Shown: positions 41,841 to 50,819 of the stretch, in pieces
Layout: each line of letters starts with the position of its first letter
Numbering within the stretch: position 1 is the stretch's first letter
Position numbers and translations under genes: made by a program
Assembly: GCF_000308495.1 (NCBI RefSeq)
Contig: NZ_BAFU01000021.1
Location: forward strand, 1 to 55,651
Direction of reading: 5' to 3'
Length of the DNA: 55,651 nt
Origin: Nocardia brevicatena NBRC 12119
GTDB lineage: Bacteria; Actinomycetota; Actinomycetes; Mycobacteriales; Mycobacteriaceae
Notes under the pieces: generated by a model
What the model saw: only the letters and a program-made list of their open reading frames with translations
Told to the model about the DNA's origin: nothing
Databases searched by the model: none

Positions 41841-42717
41841 CGGCGCGCAGCCGCAGGGGGGTCTCGTCGTCCATCTCGGCGAAGAACCCGCCTATCGCCT
41901 CCTCGATCTCGGCGATTGATTCGGCGCAGTACAGAACGGGCTGGTAACGGGTGATGTCATAGGTCGCGGTGCCCATGGCCGCGAGATCGAGCGGGCGCAG
42001 CTCGGCGTGGCGAAATTCCGCTATCTCCCCATACGACGAGAGCAGGCCGGCTCCGTAACACCGCACTTCGCCGTGTTCGCGGAGCACCCCGAACTCCATC
42101 GAGAACCAGAACACATTCGCCAGGAACCTCAAGGCAGTCTCGGTGGTCAGCCGGGTCACCGCCGCGCCGACCGCGGCGTAGACGGCGGCGAAACGGGGAC
42201 TGGCGAGCTGATTGGCATGTCCGATCACCTCGTGTACGGCATCCGGCTCCGGGGTGTACAGAGGGGCGGAATGATGACGGATGTATTGGGTGGCGTGGAA
42301 GGTTCGATCGGCGAACGATCCGAAGAACTCGCGCAGGGGAACCAGACCGGCGGCGGGAACATACCGGAACCCGGTCAGTGGTTCCAATGCCGCCGACACC
42401 TCGTCCAGTTGCGGAATATGGTCGACCGGCAGGGCGAGCCGCACGGCCGCGTCCAGTATTTCCGCGCAGGCATAGCGACGGTGTCGACGGGCCAGTTCGG
42501 CCGAGACGATCTGCCATACCCGCTGTTCGTCGGGTGTGTAGTCGATATGCGGAACCGGTGTGCCAGGGGCGTGTCCCAGGGCCAGGGCGGCGATGGCGTT
42601 GCGGCGGGCCCGGTATTCGGGGTCGCGCACGCCGGGATGCTCGTCACTCAGGTGCACCGTGACATCACCGTCGTGGCCGCGAATCACCGGTGAATACAGC
42701 CGAGCTTCGGTGAACAT
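41815..42717 (-). CDS. phhA: Phenylalanine 4-monooxygenase (aromatic amino acid hydroxylase)
   Basis: 300 residues, typical of the bacterial enzyme without a regulatory domain. Iron ligands are His162, His167 (VHEVIGHANQL) and Glu208 (FWFSMEFGVLRE). The pterin region LVPLREFFGSFADRTFHATQ and TRYQPVLYCAESIAEIEEAI are present. It converts phenylalanine to tyrosine with tetrahydrobiopterin and O2. The final residues are encoded within a dispersed repeat. No pterin-recycling gene is adjacent. Confidence 0.93.
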   Translation of the reverse strand: MFTEARLYSPVIRGHDGDVTVHLSDEHPGVRDPEYRARRNAIAALALGHAPGTPVPHIDYTPDEQRVWQIVSAELARRHRRYACAEILDAAVRLALPVDHIPQLDEVSAALEPLTGFRYVPAAGLVPLREFFGSFADRTFHATQYIRHHSAPLYTPEPDAVHEVIGHANQLASPRFAAVYAAVGAAVTRLTTETALRFLANVFWFSMEFGVLREHGEVRCYGAGLLSSYGEIAEFRHAELRPLDLAAMGTATYDITRYQPVLYCAESIAEIEEAIGGFFAEMDDETPLRLRAGLEGGSAA

Positions 42718-42817
42718 GTCTCAATGCAAGCACTGTCCCGTCGTTCTCACAATGAATCCGCCGACAGCTGGGCAAACTATCTGGCTGGTGACTGCCGATG
42801 TTCTTCAGGAGGGTGGT

Positions 42818-43021
42818 ATGCGGATGGTGCGGATCGATCTTGACCAGAAATTACTTGCGGCGGCGGGCGCGGTTCTCGGCACCTCGGACAGCAGGGCCAC
42901 CATCACAGAGGCATTGCGCCGCATCGTCGTACATGAACGGCAGCGCCAACATATGGAGCGCCTCGCCGCGTCCGCGCTCACCGGGCAACCATCCCGGAAG
43001 CCGAACGTGGTCGAGGACTGA
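42818..43021 (+). CDS. VapB-type antitoxin, orphan
   Basis: ATG 42818 with AGGAGG five bases upstream; 67 residues. Ribbon-helix-helix-like start RMVRIDLDQKLLAAAGAVLG, TSDSRATITEALRRIVVHER and a charged C-terminal toxin-binding tail. VapB antitoxins are normally followed at once by a VapC PIN nuclease. Here no PIN frame follows; the next gene is radC 94 bases on. It may act in trans or be a remnant of a lost pair. Confidence 0.75.
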   Translation: MRMVRIDLDQKLLAAAGAVLGTSDSRATITEALRRIVVHERQRQHMERLAASALTGQPSRKPNVVED

Positions 43022-43114
43022 TCCATCCGAGACGGACCCAATATCCGCCGAACCTGTCGGTCTCTGCCGGCATGATTCGATGGCGCGCAACCACCACCGA
43101 ACACAGGGGGAGTC

Positions 43115-43807
43115 TTGTCGGTATCAATCGCCGATCTGCCTTTCGATCAGCGCCCGCGGGAGCGGCTGGTCGCATTGGGTCCGCAGTCGCTCAGCGACGC
43201 TGAACTGCTGGCGCTGCTGCTGCGGCACGGTCGTCGTGGGGAGAACGCACTCGAACTCGCCGCCGCGCTGCTGGCCGAATACGGCGGTGTGGCTGGGCTG
43301 TCCACGGCGCGGCCTGAGGAGTTGGCCCAACGGTATGGGGTGGGGGCGGCGAAAGCGGCGGCGGTGGCCGCGGCGTTTCAGCTGGCTGCCCGGGCCCGTG
43401 TCACCTCGGATCCGGCGCCGCTGTTGGCTTGTGCCGACGCTGTGCGGCGTGCGGCGTGGCCATTGTTCGCCGGCGCACGGGTGGAACGACTGTTGGTGTT
43501 GATCTGCGATGCGCGCCATCGGTTGCGTCGGCGGGTTTTCGTGGCGGAGGGTGCCATCGACCAGGTGGCGGTGCCGGTCCGGGAGATCCTCAACGCGGTA
43601 CTGCGGCACGACGGGAAGGCCTTCGCGATCGTGCACAATCATCCGTCGGGTGATCCGACACCCAGTTTCGACGACCGCCGGGCCACAACCCTGCTGGTCG
43701 AGGCCGCGAACACCGTCGGGCTGCGGTTTCTCGATCATATAGTGATCGCGGGGGAGCGGTGGAGCCAGGCCGAGCCATTGGCCCGGCCGGAGATATCCGG
43801 TCTGTGA
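43115..43807 (+). CDS. radC: RadC-family JAB-domain protein
   Basis: TTG 43115; 230 residues. N-terminal HhH-like helices (RPRERLVALGPQSLSDAELL) and a C-terminal JAB/MPN metalloprotease-like domain with the zinc motif VHNHPSGDPTPSFDD (His174, His176, Asp187-equivalent). RadC proteins are widespread on mobile DNA, and their proposed DNA-repair role is unproven. It follows the orphan antitoxin and converges on the ABC operon. Confidence 0.9.
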   Translation: MSVSIADLPFDQRPRERLVALGPQSLSDAELLALLLRHGRRGENALELAAALLAEYGGVAGLSTARPEELAQRYGVGAAKAAAVAAAFQLAARARVTSDPAPLLACADAVRRAAWPLFAGARVERLLVLICDARHRLRRRVFVAEGAIDQVAVPVREILNAVLRHDGKAFAIVHNHPSGDPTPSFDDRRATTLLVEAANTVGLRFLDHIVIAGERWSQAEPLARPEISGL

Positions 43808-43813
43808 GAAGTA

Positions 43814-44740
43814 TCAGTGTTCCGGAGAAGGGGTGGTTCCCGTCGGCTGCGCGGCCCGCGGCGCGGTGTCGGATCGGCGGCGTAGTCGAGCAGCGGCGGA
43901 TCGCCTGCCGAGAATTCCATATCGAGGGGCGAACAGGTACGCCAGGATGAACACCGCCCCTTGGGCGACCACGATGGTGCCGCCGGGGGCGGTGTCGAGG
44001 TGGTAACTGATGTAGAGGCCTACGACGGCACAGCAGGCGGACAGCGTCGGCGCGATGAGCAGCATCCGGCCGAACCGGTCGGTGAGCAGGTATGCCGTGG
44101 AGCCCGGGATGATGAGCATGGCCACCACCAGGATGACGCCGACTGCCTGCAGGGCGACCACCGAGGTGAGGGCGAGCAGGCCGAGCAGTGCCGCGCCCAG
44201 CAGCCGGGGGCTGAGCCCGATGGCGAAGGCGTGGGTGGAGTCGAAGGCGTAGAGGGTGAAATCCCGTCGTTTCAGGAGCAGGACGGTAAAGACGATCGCG
44301 GCCAGGACGGCGATCTGGGCGAGCTCCGAGGGAGCCACGCCGAGCAGGTTGCCGAAGATGATGTGGTTGAGGTCGGTTTGGCTCGGTGTCACCGAGACCA
44401 GTACCAGGCCGAACGCGAACAGCGTGGTGAACACGATGCCGATGGCGGCGTCCTCTTTCACCCGGCTGGTGTCACGGACCACCCCGATCAGCGCGACCGC
44501 GAGGAAGCCGAAGATCACCGCGCCCACCGCGAACGGCACGCCCGCGATATAGGCGAGCACCACCCCGGGCAGTACCGCGTGTGAGACCGCGTCGCCCATC
44601 AGTGACCAGCCGATCAACACCAGCCAGCACGACAGCAGGCCACATACCACCGCGGCGATGATGCTGGTGGTGAACGCGCGGATCATGAACGCGTACTGGA
44701 GTGGTTCGAGAAGAAGCGTGCCGATATCCATGCCGTTCAC
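43814..44740 (-). CDS. Manganese/zinc ABC transporter permease
   Basis: GTG 44740 overlaps the ATPase stop (GTGA); 308 residues with eight or nine membrane spans. ABC-3 family motifs: LIGWSLMGDAVSHAVLPGVV and the FTLYAFDSTHAFAIGLSPRL region. A Pro/Arg-rich cytoplasmic tail ends the protein. Works with the adjacent ATPase and binding protein. Confidence 0.92.
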   Translation of the reverse strand: MNGMDIGTLLLEPLQYAFMIRAFTTSIIAAVVCGLLSCWLVLIGWSLMGDAVSHAVLPGVVLAYIAGVPFAVGAVIFGFLAVALIGVVRDTSRVKEDAAIGIVFTTLFAFGLVLVSVTPSQTDLNHIIFGNLLGVAPSELAQIAVLAAIVFTVLLLKRRDFTLYAFDSTHAFAIGLSPRLLGAALLGLLALTSVVALQAVGVILVVAMLIIPGSTAYLLTDRFGRMLLIAPTLSACCAVVGLYISYHLDTAPGGTIVVAQGAVFILAYLFAPRYGILGRRSAAARLRRRSDTAPRAAQPTGTTPSPEH

Positions 44741-45471
44741 CGCTGCTCCAGCACATCGAGTCCGAAGGCCAGCGCCAGGTTCTCCGGCCGCAATGCCTCC
44801 TCGGGGGCAGCGTGCATGAGCACCTTTCGCAGGAGCAGCACCGCCTCGTCGGCCAGGTCGGGGAGGGCGTGCAGGTCGTGGGTGGAGATCAGGATTGTCG
44901 CCCCGTCGGCGGCCAGTTCCCGCAGCAGGCGGGTGAGGGTGGCCTCGGAGCGTTTGTCCACCCCGGCGAAGGGCTCGTCCAGCAACAGCACGCTCGCGCC
45001 CTGCGCGATGCCGCGCGCCACGAACGCCCGTTTGCGCTGGCCGCCGGACAGTTGGCCGATCTGGCGGTCGGCCAGCTCGGTGAGGTGCACCCGGGCCAGG
45101 GCCATGTCCACGGAGTCGCGGTCGGTGCGGCGGGCCCGGCGGGTGAATCCCATCCGTCCGTAGCGGCCGGTTGTCACCACGTCCCGCACCGACAGCGGGA
45201 ACGACCAGTCCACCGCCTCGCTCTGTGGGACGTAGCCGACCACTCCCGCCCGCCGCGCCGCGGCCGGTTTCTCGCCGTTGACCTGCACCGTGCCGTGCTC
45301 CGGAGTGATCAGGCCCATGATCGCTTTCAACAGGGTCGACTTCCCGGCCCCGTTCATTCCGATCAACCCGCATACCCGGCCCGGATGCACGGTCAACCGC
45401 ACCCGGTCCAGCGCGAGCACCTCGCCGTAGCGCACAGTGACATCGTCGACATGGAGAGCGGGGACGGTCAT
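44737..45471 (-). CDS. Manganese/zinc ABC transporter ATP-binding protein
   Basis: 244 residues. Walker A GMNGAGKST, signature LSGGQRKRAFVARGIAQGA, Walker B SVLLLDEPFAGVD, H-loop STHDLHALP. Of the MntB/ZnuC class. Starts four bases inside the end of the binding-protein gene. Confidence 0.94.
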   Translation of the reverse strand: MTVPALHVDDVTVRYGEVLALDRVRLTVHPGRVCGLIGMNGAGKSTLLKAIMGLITPEHGTVQVNGEKPAAARRAGVVGYVPQSEAVDWSFPLSVRDVVTTGRYGRMGFTRRARRTDRDSVDMALARVHLTELADRQIGQLSGGQRKRAFVARGIAQGASVLLLDEPFAGVDKRSEATLTRLLRELAADGATILISTHDLHALPDLADEAVLLLRKVLMHAAPEEALRPENLALAFGLDVLEQR

Positions 45472-46412
45472 GGCTTGCTCCTGGTGAGTGCCGCGGCGAT
45501 GGTTTCGGTATCGTGGCGGATCAGGTCCAGATAGGTCGGCACCGGTCCGTCGGCCTTCGAGAGCGAATCGACGTAGAGCACCCCGCCGAATCTCGCGCCG
45601 GTGGCTTCCGCCACCCGCCGCATCGGCGCGTCGGATACGGTCGATTCGCAGAACACCGCCGGTACCGCGTTGTTCCGGACGAACTCGATAACGCCCGTGA
45701 TCTGTTGCGGGGTGGCCTGCGCCTCGGAGTTCACCGGCCAGATGTAGCGTTCGCTCAGGCCGGTGTCGCGAGCCAGGTAGGAGAAGGCCCCTTCGCAGGT
45801 CACCAGGGCTCGCTGGCTACGCGGCAGCGCGTTCACGGCGGCGACGAGTTCGTCGTGTACCTGTTGCAGGCGCGCCTTGTAACGCTCGGCGTTGGCACGG
45901 AAATCGGCGGCGTGTTCCGGGGCGAGTCCGGAGAACGCGGTGACCATGTTGTCGACATAGATGCGTACGTTCAGCGGTGACATCCAGGCATGCGGGTTGG
46001 GTTTGCCCCGGTAGGCGCCGCCGGTGACGTCCATCGGCTGCACTCCGTCGCTGACGGTGACGTGCTCGACATCGATACCGGAGACGAACTGGGCGAACCA
46101 GCCCTCCAGATTCAATCCGTTGTCCAGGATCAGATCCGCTTTGGCCGCCTTCTTGATATCCCCCGGTGTGGGCTCGTAGCCGTGGATCTCCGCTCCCGGT
46201 TTCGTCAGGGATTCCACCACCAGGTGTCCACCCGCCACATTCGCCGCGATATCCGCGAGCACGGTGAACGTCGTCACCACCACCGGATCCCCGCTGCGGG
46301 GCAGATGAAACGAAGCGCATCCGACGGCCGTGAACGCCAGACCGCAGACCGCGAGGAGGGCGCCGATCCGTGACACCACTCGCGTCCCTTTGCCGGAACG
46401 CCGATTGACCAT
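45468..46412 (-). CDS. Metal-binding lipoprotein of a Mn/Zn ABC transporter
   Basis: 314 residues. Lipoprotein signal with LLAVCGLAFTAVGCASF. Cluster A-I metal ligands: His in GAEIHGYEPTPGDIKKA, His in NPHAWMSPLNVRIYVDN, Glu in ALVTCEGAFSYLARD and Asp in GVLYVDSLSKADG. The set His-His-Glu-Asp points to manganese rather than zinc. First gene of the operon, preceded by a GGTATACC dyad. Confidence 0.93.
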   Translation of the reverse strand: MVNRRSGKGTRVVSRIGALLAVCGLAFTAVGCASFHLPRSGDPVVVTTFTVLADIAANVAGGHLVVESLTKPGAEIHGYEPTPGDIKKAAKADLILDNGLNLEGWFAQFVSGIDVEHVTVSDGVQPMDVTGGAYRGKPNPHAWMSPLNVRIYVDNMVTAFSGLAPEHAADFRANAERYKARLQQVHDELVAAVNALPRSQRALVTCEGAFSYLARDTGLSERYIWPVNSEAQATPQQITGVIEFVRNNAVPAVFCESTVSDAPMRRVAEATGARFGGVLYVDSLSKADGPVPTYLDLIRHDTETIAAALTRSKP

Positions 46413-46418
46413 ATCCGA

Positions 46419-46442
46419 ATTTTAATGTTCGGTATACCTAAT
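46419..46442 (-). promoter_or_regulatory. Candidate metal-repressor operator of the ABC operon
   Basis: GGTATACC at the centre, extended as TTcGGTATACCtAA, lies just upstream of the lipoprotein start in an AT-rich promoter. DtxR/MntR-family boxes of actinobacteria are AT-rich dyads of about this size. No mntR gene is in the window. Confidence 0.4.
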
Positions 46443-46494
46443 CCTCAAGTTTGCGTTATGTAACGGAAACAGCTCCCGGCCCGGGGTGTAAAAC

Positions 46495-46535
46495 CGCGAA
46501 GGCCGCTCCGTCACAGTGACGGAGCGGCCTTCGCG
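46495..46535. terminator. Perfect 20-bp-stem terminator behind the sdh operon
   Basis: CGCGAAGGCCGCTCCGTCAC and its exact reverse complement flank one A, 25 bases after the sdhB stop. This is the strongest hairpin in the core part of the window and surely ends the sdh transcript. Confidence 0.9.
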
Positions 46536-46559
46536 TTACCGCGATACCCGCGACAAGGT

Positions 46560-47339
46560 TCAGCGGGCGAACATGAGCGCGCGCTTGACCTCCTGGATCG
46601 CCTTGGTGACCTCGATACCGCGCGGGCAGGCGTCCGTGCAGTTGAAGGTCGTGCGGCAGCGCCACACCCCCTCCACGTCGTTGAGGATGTCCAGGCGTTC
46701 CCGGGCGCCCTCGTCCCGGCTGTCGAAGATGAAGCGGTGCGCGTTCACGATCGCGGCCGGGCCGAAGTAGCTGCCGTCGTGCCAGTACACCGGGCACGAG
46801 GTGGTGCAGCAGGCGCACAGGATGCACTTGGTGGTGTCGTCGAACCGGGCACGGTCGGCCTGACTCTGGATGCGTTCCTTGGTGGGCTCGTTACCCGTGG
46901 TGATCAGGTACGGCTTCACGGCGCGGAACGCGTCGAAGAACGGCTCCATGTCCACGATCAGGTCCTTCTCCACGGGCAGACCGCGGATCGGTTCGACGGT
47001 GACCGTGATGGGCTTGCCGCTGCGGGGCAGCATGTCCTTCATCAGCACCTTGCACGCCAGCCGGTTCACGCCGTTGATGCGCATGGCATCGGAGCCGCAC
47101 ACCCCGTGCGCGCAGGAGCGGCGGAAGGTCAGGGTGCCGTCCAGATAGGACTTGATGTAGATGAGGATATTGAGGAAACGGTCCGTCGGCAGGGCGGGGA
47201 CCTGGAACGATTCCCAGTGTTGGCCCTTACCGTCCTCGGGGTTGAACCGCGCCACCTTGACGGTGATCATGGTCGAGCCCTCGGGAACCGGCGCGGGGCT
47301 CGCCGCCGACGCAGCGGAATTCTCGGCTACAGCGGTCAT
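46560..47339 (-). CDS. sdhB: Succinate dehydrogenase iron-sulfur subunit
   Basis: 259 residues. [2Fe-2S] ligands in FRRSCAHGVCGSDAMRING and the following RLACKVL; [4Fe-4S] and [3Fe-4S] ligands in KCILCACCTTSCPVYW and FNCTDACPRGIEVTKA. Passes electrons from SdhA flavin to the membrane quinone site. Start overlaps the sdhA stop by one base (TGATG). Confidence 0.96.
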   Translation of the reverse strand: MTAVAENSAASAASPAPVPEGSTMITVKVARFNPEDGKGQHWESFQVPALPTDRFLNILIYIKSYLDGTLTFRRSCAHGVCGSDAMRINGVNRLACKVLMKDMLPRSGKPITVTVEPIRGLPVEKDLIVDMEPFFDAFRAVKPYLITTGNEPTKERIQSQADRARFDDTTKCILCACCTTSCPVYWHDGSYFGPAAIVNAHRFIFDSRDEGARERLDILNDVEGVWRCRTTFNCTDACPRGIEVTKAIQEVKRALMFAR

Positions 47340-49108
47340 CAGTACTTACGCTCCATCGGCTCGTAACGGGTCTGCACCACCGGCTTGAAGTCCAGCCGGA
47401 TATCCGACAGCAGTTCCGTGCCTTCCTTGTAGGCCATCGTGTGCCGCATGAAGTTCACGTCGTCGCGGTCGGGGTAGTCCTCGCGAGCGTGGCCGCCGCG
47501 CGACTCCTTGCGGTTGAGAGCGCCCACCACGGTGACCTCGGCCAGCTCCAGCAGGAAGCCGAGTTCCACGGCCTCGAGCAGATCGCTGTTGTAGCGGCGG
47601 CCCTTGTCCTGCACCGATACGCGGGCGTAGCGCTCCTTGAGCGCGTGGATATCGGTGAGGGCCTGCTTGAGGGTGTCCTCGGTGCGGAACACCGACGCAT
47701 TGTTGTCCATCGACCGCTGCAATTCGGTACGGATATCGGCGACCCGCTCGTTGCCGTGGTCCGACAGCAGATTGGCCAGCCAGTCCTGCACCATCTGCGC
47801 CGGGTTCTCCGGCATATCCACGAATTCCACCCGATGGGCGTACTCGGCCGCCGCGATACCGGCGCGCTTGCCGAAGACATTGATGTCCAGCAGCGAGTTG
47901 GTGCCGAGGCGGTTGGCGCCGTGCACCGAGACGCACGCGCACTCACCGGCGGCGTACAGGCCGGGAACGATGTTGTCGTTGTCGCGCAGCACCTCGCCGT
48001 GGATGCGGGTGGGGATACCGCCCATCACGTAGTGGCAGGTGGGGAACACCGGCACCAGTTCCTTCACCGGGTCCACACCCAGGTAGGTGCGGGAGAACTC
48101 GGTGATATCGGGCAGTTTCTCCTCGAGCACGTCCTCGCCGAGGTGGGTCACGTCGATGTAGACGTAGTCCTTGTTGGGACCCGCGCCGCGGCCCTCCAGC
48201 ACCTCGAGGACCATGGAACGGGCCACGATATCGCGCGGCGCGAGGTCCTTGATGGTGGGAGCGTAGCGCTCCATGAAACGCTCGCCGTCGGCATTGCGCA
48301 GGATGCCGCCCTCGCCGCGGACCGCCTCGGAGATGAGAATGCCCAGACCGGCCAGGCCTGTCGGATGGAACTGGTGGAACTCCATATCCTCCAGCGGCAG
48401 GCCCTTGCGGAACACGATCGCCATACCGTCACCGGTGAGGGTGTGCGCGTTCGACGTGGTCTTGTACATCCGCCCGGAACCGCCGGTGGCGAAGACGATC
48501 GCCTTGGCGTGGAAGACGTGCAGCTCACCGGTGGCCAGCTCGTAGGCGACCACACCGGTGGCCACGGGACCGCGATCGGTCTCGGCGAGCACCAGGTCGA
48601 GCACGTAGAACTCGTTGAAGAATTCCACGTCGTGCTTGACGCAGTTCTGGTACAGCGTCTGCAGGATCATGTGGCCGGTGCGGTCGGCGGCGTAGCAGGC
48701 GCGACGCACCGGGGCCTTGCCGTGGTCGCGGGTGTGCCCGCCGAACCGGCGCTGGTCGATCTTGCCTTCCGGGGTGCGGTTGAACGGCAGACCCATCTTC
48801 TCCAGGTCGAGCACCGCGTCGATGGCCTCCTTGGCCATGATCTCCGCGGCATCCTGGTCGACCAGGTAGTCGCCGCCCTTGACGGTGTCGAAGGTGTGCC
48901 ATTCCCAGTTGTCTTCTTCGACATTGGCCAGCGCGGCGCACATACCGCCCTGCGCCGCGCCGGTGTGGCTGCGGGTCGGGTAGAGCTTGGTCAGTACCGC
49001 GGTGCGCGCCCGGGGTCCCGCCTCGATCGCCGCCCGCATACCCGCGCCACCGGCGCCGACGATGACGACGTCGTAGCGGTGCTCCTGGACCGGTCGGGTT
49101 TCACTCAT
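47339..49108 (-). CDS. sdhA: Succinate dehydrogenase flavoprotein subunit
   Basis: The chosen start is ATG 49108; 589 residues. FAD motif VVIVGAGGAGMRAAIEAG, covalent-flavin His in LYPTRSHTGAAQGGM, active-site HQFHPTGLAGLGILISEAVR and RGEGGILRN, and the C-terminal SRGGHAREDYPDRDDVNFMR. Oxidises succinate to fumarate at the membrane. Its start codon overlaps the stop of a short repeat-encoded frame, unusual inside an essential operon. Confidence 0.96.
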   Translation of the reverse strand: MSETRPVQEHRYDVVIVGAGGAGMRAAIEAGPRARTAVLTKLYPTRSHTGAAQGGMCAALANVEEDNWEWHTFDTVKGGDYLVDQDAAEIMAKEAIDAVLDLEKMGLPFNRTPEGKIDQRRFGGHTRDHGKAPVRRACYAADRTGHMILQTLYQNCVKHDVEFFNEFYVLDLVLAETDRGPVATGVVAYELATGELHVFHAKAIVFATGGSGRMYKTTSNAHTLTGDGMAIVFRKGLPLEDMEFHQFHPTGLAGLGILISEAVRGEGGILRNADGERFMERYAPTIKDLAPRDIVARSMVLEVLEGRGAGPNKDYVYIDVTHLGEDVLEEKLPDITEFSRTYLGVDPVKELVPVFPTCHYVMGGIPTRIHGEVLRDNDNIVPGLYAAGECACVSVHGANRLGTNSLLDINVFGKRAGIAAAEYAHRVEFVDMPENPAQMVQDWLANLLSDHGNERVADIRTELQRSMDNNASVFRTEDTLKQALTDIHALKERYARVSVQDKGRRYNSDLLEAVELGFLLELAEVTVVGALNRKESRGGHAREDYPDRDDVNFMRHTMAYKEGTELLSDIRLDFKPVVQTRYEPMERKY

Positions 49109-49185
49109 GCCTGCGCCTCGCTTCGCGCGGCTCCGGCATGTGCGAAGCACGCTGTGTCATGGATTCGTTCGCTGCGCTCACTCAT
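49105..49185 (-). repeat. Repeat-derived 26-codon frame coupled to sdhA
   Basis: Between sdhD and sdhA the minus strand reads ATG AGT GAG CGC AGC GAA..., coding MSERSERIHDTACFAHAGAA then RSEAQA, with its TGA overlapping the sdhA ATG (ATGA). The GAGTGAGCGCAGCGAACGAA sequence is a type of short repeat common in actinobacterial genomes, where it gives proteins N-termini beginning MSERSER. It separates sdhD and sdhA, which usually lie closer. Whether it is translated is unknown. Confidence 0.5.
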
Positions 49186-49201
49186 GCGAAGGAGACCGTT
49201 C

Positions 49202-49633
49202 CTAACTGATGTTGGGGTCGAAGGTGAAGATGACGTAGGTGCCCACGCCCATGACCAGGATCATCGAGATGACCAGCAGGGTCTTGAGCCAGAACCGGGT
49301 CGCGTCCTTGCGGGAGTAGTCGTCGATCACGGTACGCAGGCCGTTGCCGCCGTGCAGTTGCGCCAGCCACAGCATGGTCAGGTCCCAGACCTGCCAGAAC
49401 GGGCTGGACCAGCGGCCGGCCACGAAGGCGAAGTTCACGCGCTTCACGCCGCCGTCGAGCAGCAGCATGATCGTCATATGGCCGAGGACCAGCAGGATCA
49501 GCGCGAGGCCGGAGAAGCGCATGAACAGCCACGCGTACTTCTCGAAGTTGCCGCGTGCGTGGCCGCGGGGGGAGCGGGGCAGATCCAGGCTCGCCGGACG
49601 ATCGTAGGACTTGCCGAGAACGGGTGCGGTCAT
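49202..49633 (-). CDS. sdhD: Succinate dehydrogenase hydrophobic membrane anchor subunit
   Basis: 143 residues with three spans: WLFMRFSGLALILLVLGHMT, WDLTMLWLAQLHGGNGLRTV and LKTLLVISMILVMGVGTYVI. GHM and the LHGGNGLR motif mark haem/quinone residues of the actinobacterial anchor. Four bases separate it from sdhC. Confidence 0.93.
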   Translation of the reverse strand: MTAPVLGKSYDRPASLDLPRSPRGHARGNFEKYAWLFMRFSGLALILLVLGHMTIMLLLDGGVKRVNFAFVAGRWSSPFWQVWDLTMLWLAQLHGGNGLRTVIDDYSRKDATRFWLKTLLVISMILVMGVGTYVIFTFDPNIS

Positions 49634-49637
49634 GGTC

Positions 49638-50036
49638 TCAGTGCTCCGTCAACAGTAGGTAGAACATGCGTCCGACAGCGGGCACGACCAGCACTACAAG
49701 CAGGCCCAGGATGCCCCAGAGCATCTGCTTCTGGTAGCGCGGACCCTGCGACCAGAAGTCGATCAGGATCACTCGCACGCCGTTGAGCGCGTGGAACAGC
49801 ACGCAGAAGACCAGGCCCATCTCCATGAGCGCCACGATCGGCGTCTTGTATGTCTCGATCGTTGCGTCGTAGGTGGCGGGGCTGACCCGGACCAGTGCGG
49901 TATCCAGGACGTGCACGAAAAGGAAGAAGAACACGGTGACACCGGTTATCCGGTGGAGTGCCCAGGACCACATTCCGGGGTCGCCGCGGTAGAGCGTCTT
50001 GCGCTTCGGCTGAGCCGGAGCCTCTATCGTGGTCAT
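49638..50036 (-). CDS. sdhC: Succinate dehydrogenase cytochrome b556 subunit
   Basis: 132 residues with three spans: SWALHRITGVTVFFFLFVHV (quinone-site HRxTG), MEMGLVFCVLFHALNGVRVI (haem His) and LWGILGLLVVLVVPAVGRMF. First gene of sdhCDAB. Confidence 0.95.
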   Translation of the reverse strand: MTTIEAPAQPKRKTLYRGDPGMWSWALHRITGVTVFFFLFVHVLDTALVRVSPATYDATIETYKTPIVALMEMGLVFCVLFHALNGVRVILIDFWSQGPRYQKQMLWGILGLLVVLVVPAVGRMFYLLLTEH

Positions 50037-50342
50037 AAGAGTTCGGTGCCTCCAACATCGTTGATGGACCCGGTCGAAGATCCGACACCGGCCGCAGCAG
50101 CCGAATCGCTGGAAGCAGTCCGCGTGCGGGGTGTATACCCAGCGGTTGCCGTATTCCGGCCCGCCGTCGGAACCTGAACCGATCTGATGTGGACTCTAAT
50201 CCTCTGAGATTGGGGGAACTAATTCGGCGTGCCGTGCGTTGCGTAACACCCGGCTGGGTTAGGGTTGCCTTCGTTCGGTCGTGACGGGCTCCGCGACGGC
50301 TTTCGCATGCCCACTCGCCGACGCTGCCGCAGGAGGGCCGCG
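50037..50342. other. Divergent promoter region of sdh and cdd
   Basis: About 300 bases between the start of sdhC and cdd. It must hold both promoters. I see no strong dyad; a GGTTAGGGTTGCCTTC stretch near 50257 is only a weak IdeR-like match. No gene is supportable. Confidence 0.5.
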
Positions 50343-50744
50343 ATGCCGGAAATCGAGTGGAAGACGTTGCGCGACAGTGCGTTTCAGGTCATGCGACATG
50401 CGTATGCCCCCTACTCGCGCTTTCCGGTCGGCGCGGCGGCGCTGCGCGCCGATGGCGCGATTGTGCGTGGCTGCAATGTGGAAAATGTCTCATACGGTTT
50501 AGGCCTGTGCGCAGAATGCGTACTCGTCGGTAACCATCAATCGACCGGAGGCGGTCGGTTGATGGCGGTATCGGTATGCGACTCGCGCGGCGAGATTCTC
50601 CTGCCCTGCGGCCGCTGCCGGCAGATGCTCTACGAGTTCGGCGGGGCCGAGATCCTGGTGGACCATCGCAACGGCCCGGTGCGGTTGGGAACGCTACTGG
50701 CCGACGCCTTCGGGCCCGACGATCTGAATGCCGGACGGACATGA
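50343..50744 (+). CDS. cdd: Cytidine deaminase
   Basis: ATG 50343 with AGGAGGG upstream; 133 residues. Zinc and catalytic motifs: NVENVSYGLGLCAECVL (the CAE motif) and LPCGRCRQMLYEFGG (PCGRC). It converts cytidine and deoxycytidine to the uridine forms for salvage. First gene of a nucleoside-salvage set with deoA and add. Confidence 0.96.
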   Translation: MPEIEWKTLRDSAFQVMRHAYAPYSRFPVGAAALRADGAIVRGCNVENVSYGLGLCAECVLVGNHQSTGGGRLMAVSVCDSRGEILLPCGRCRQMLYEFGGAEILVDHRNGPVRLGTLLADAFGPDDLNAGRT

Positions 50745-50819
50745 CCCCAAGCGGCCCGGCGTCGCGCCGGCCGACGGCTTCGCCCTACGACAGCACCCCT
50801 TTACTGTGAAACTGGGCGG

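Noticed and set aside
50250-50275. IdeR box before cdd
   Set aside because: Only about half of the 19 consensus positions match and the second half of the dyad is absent.
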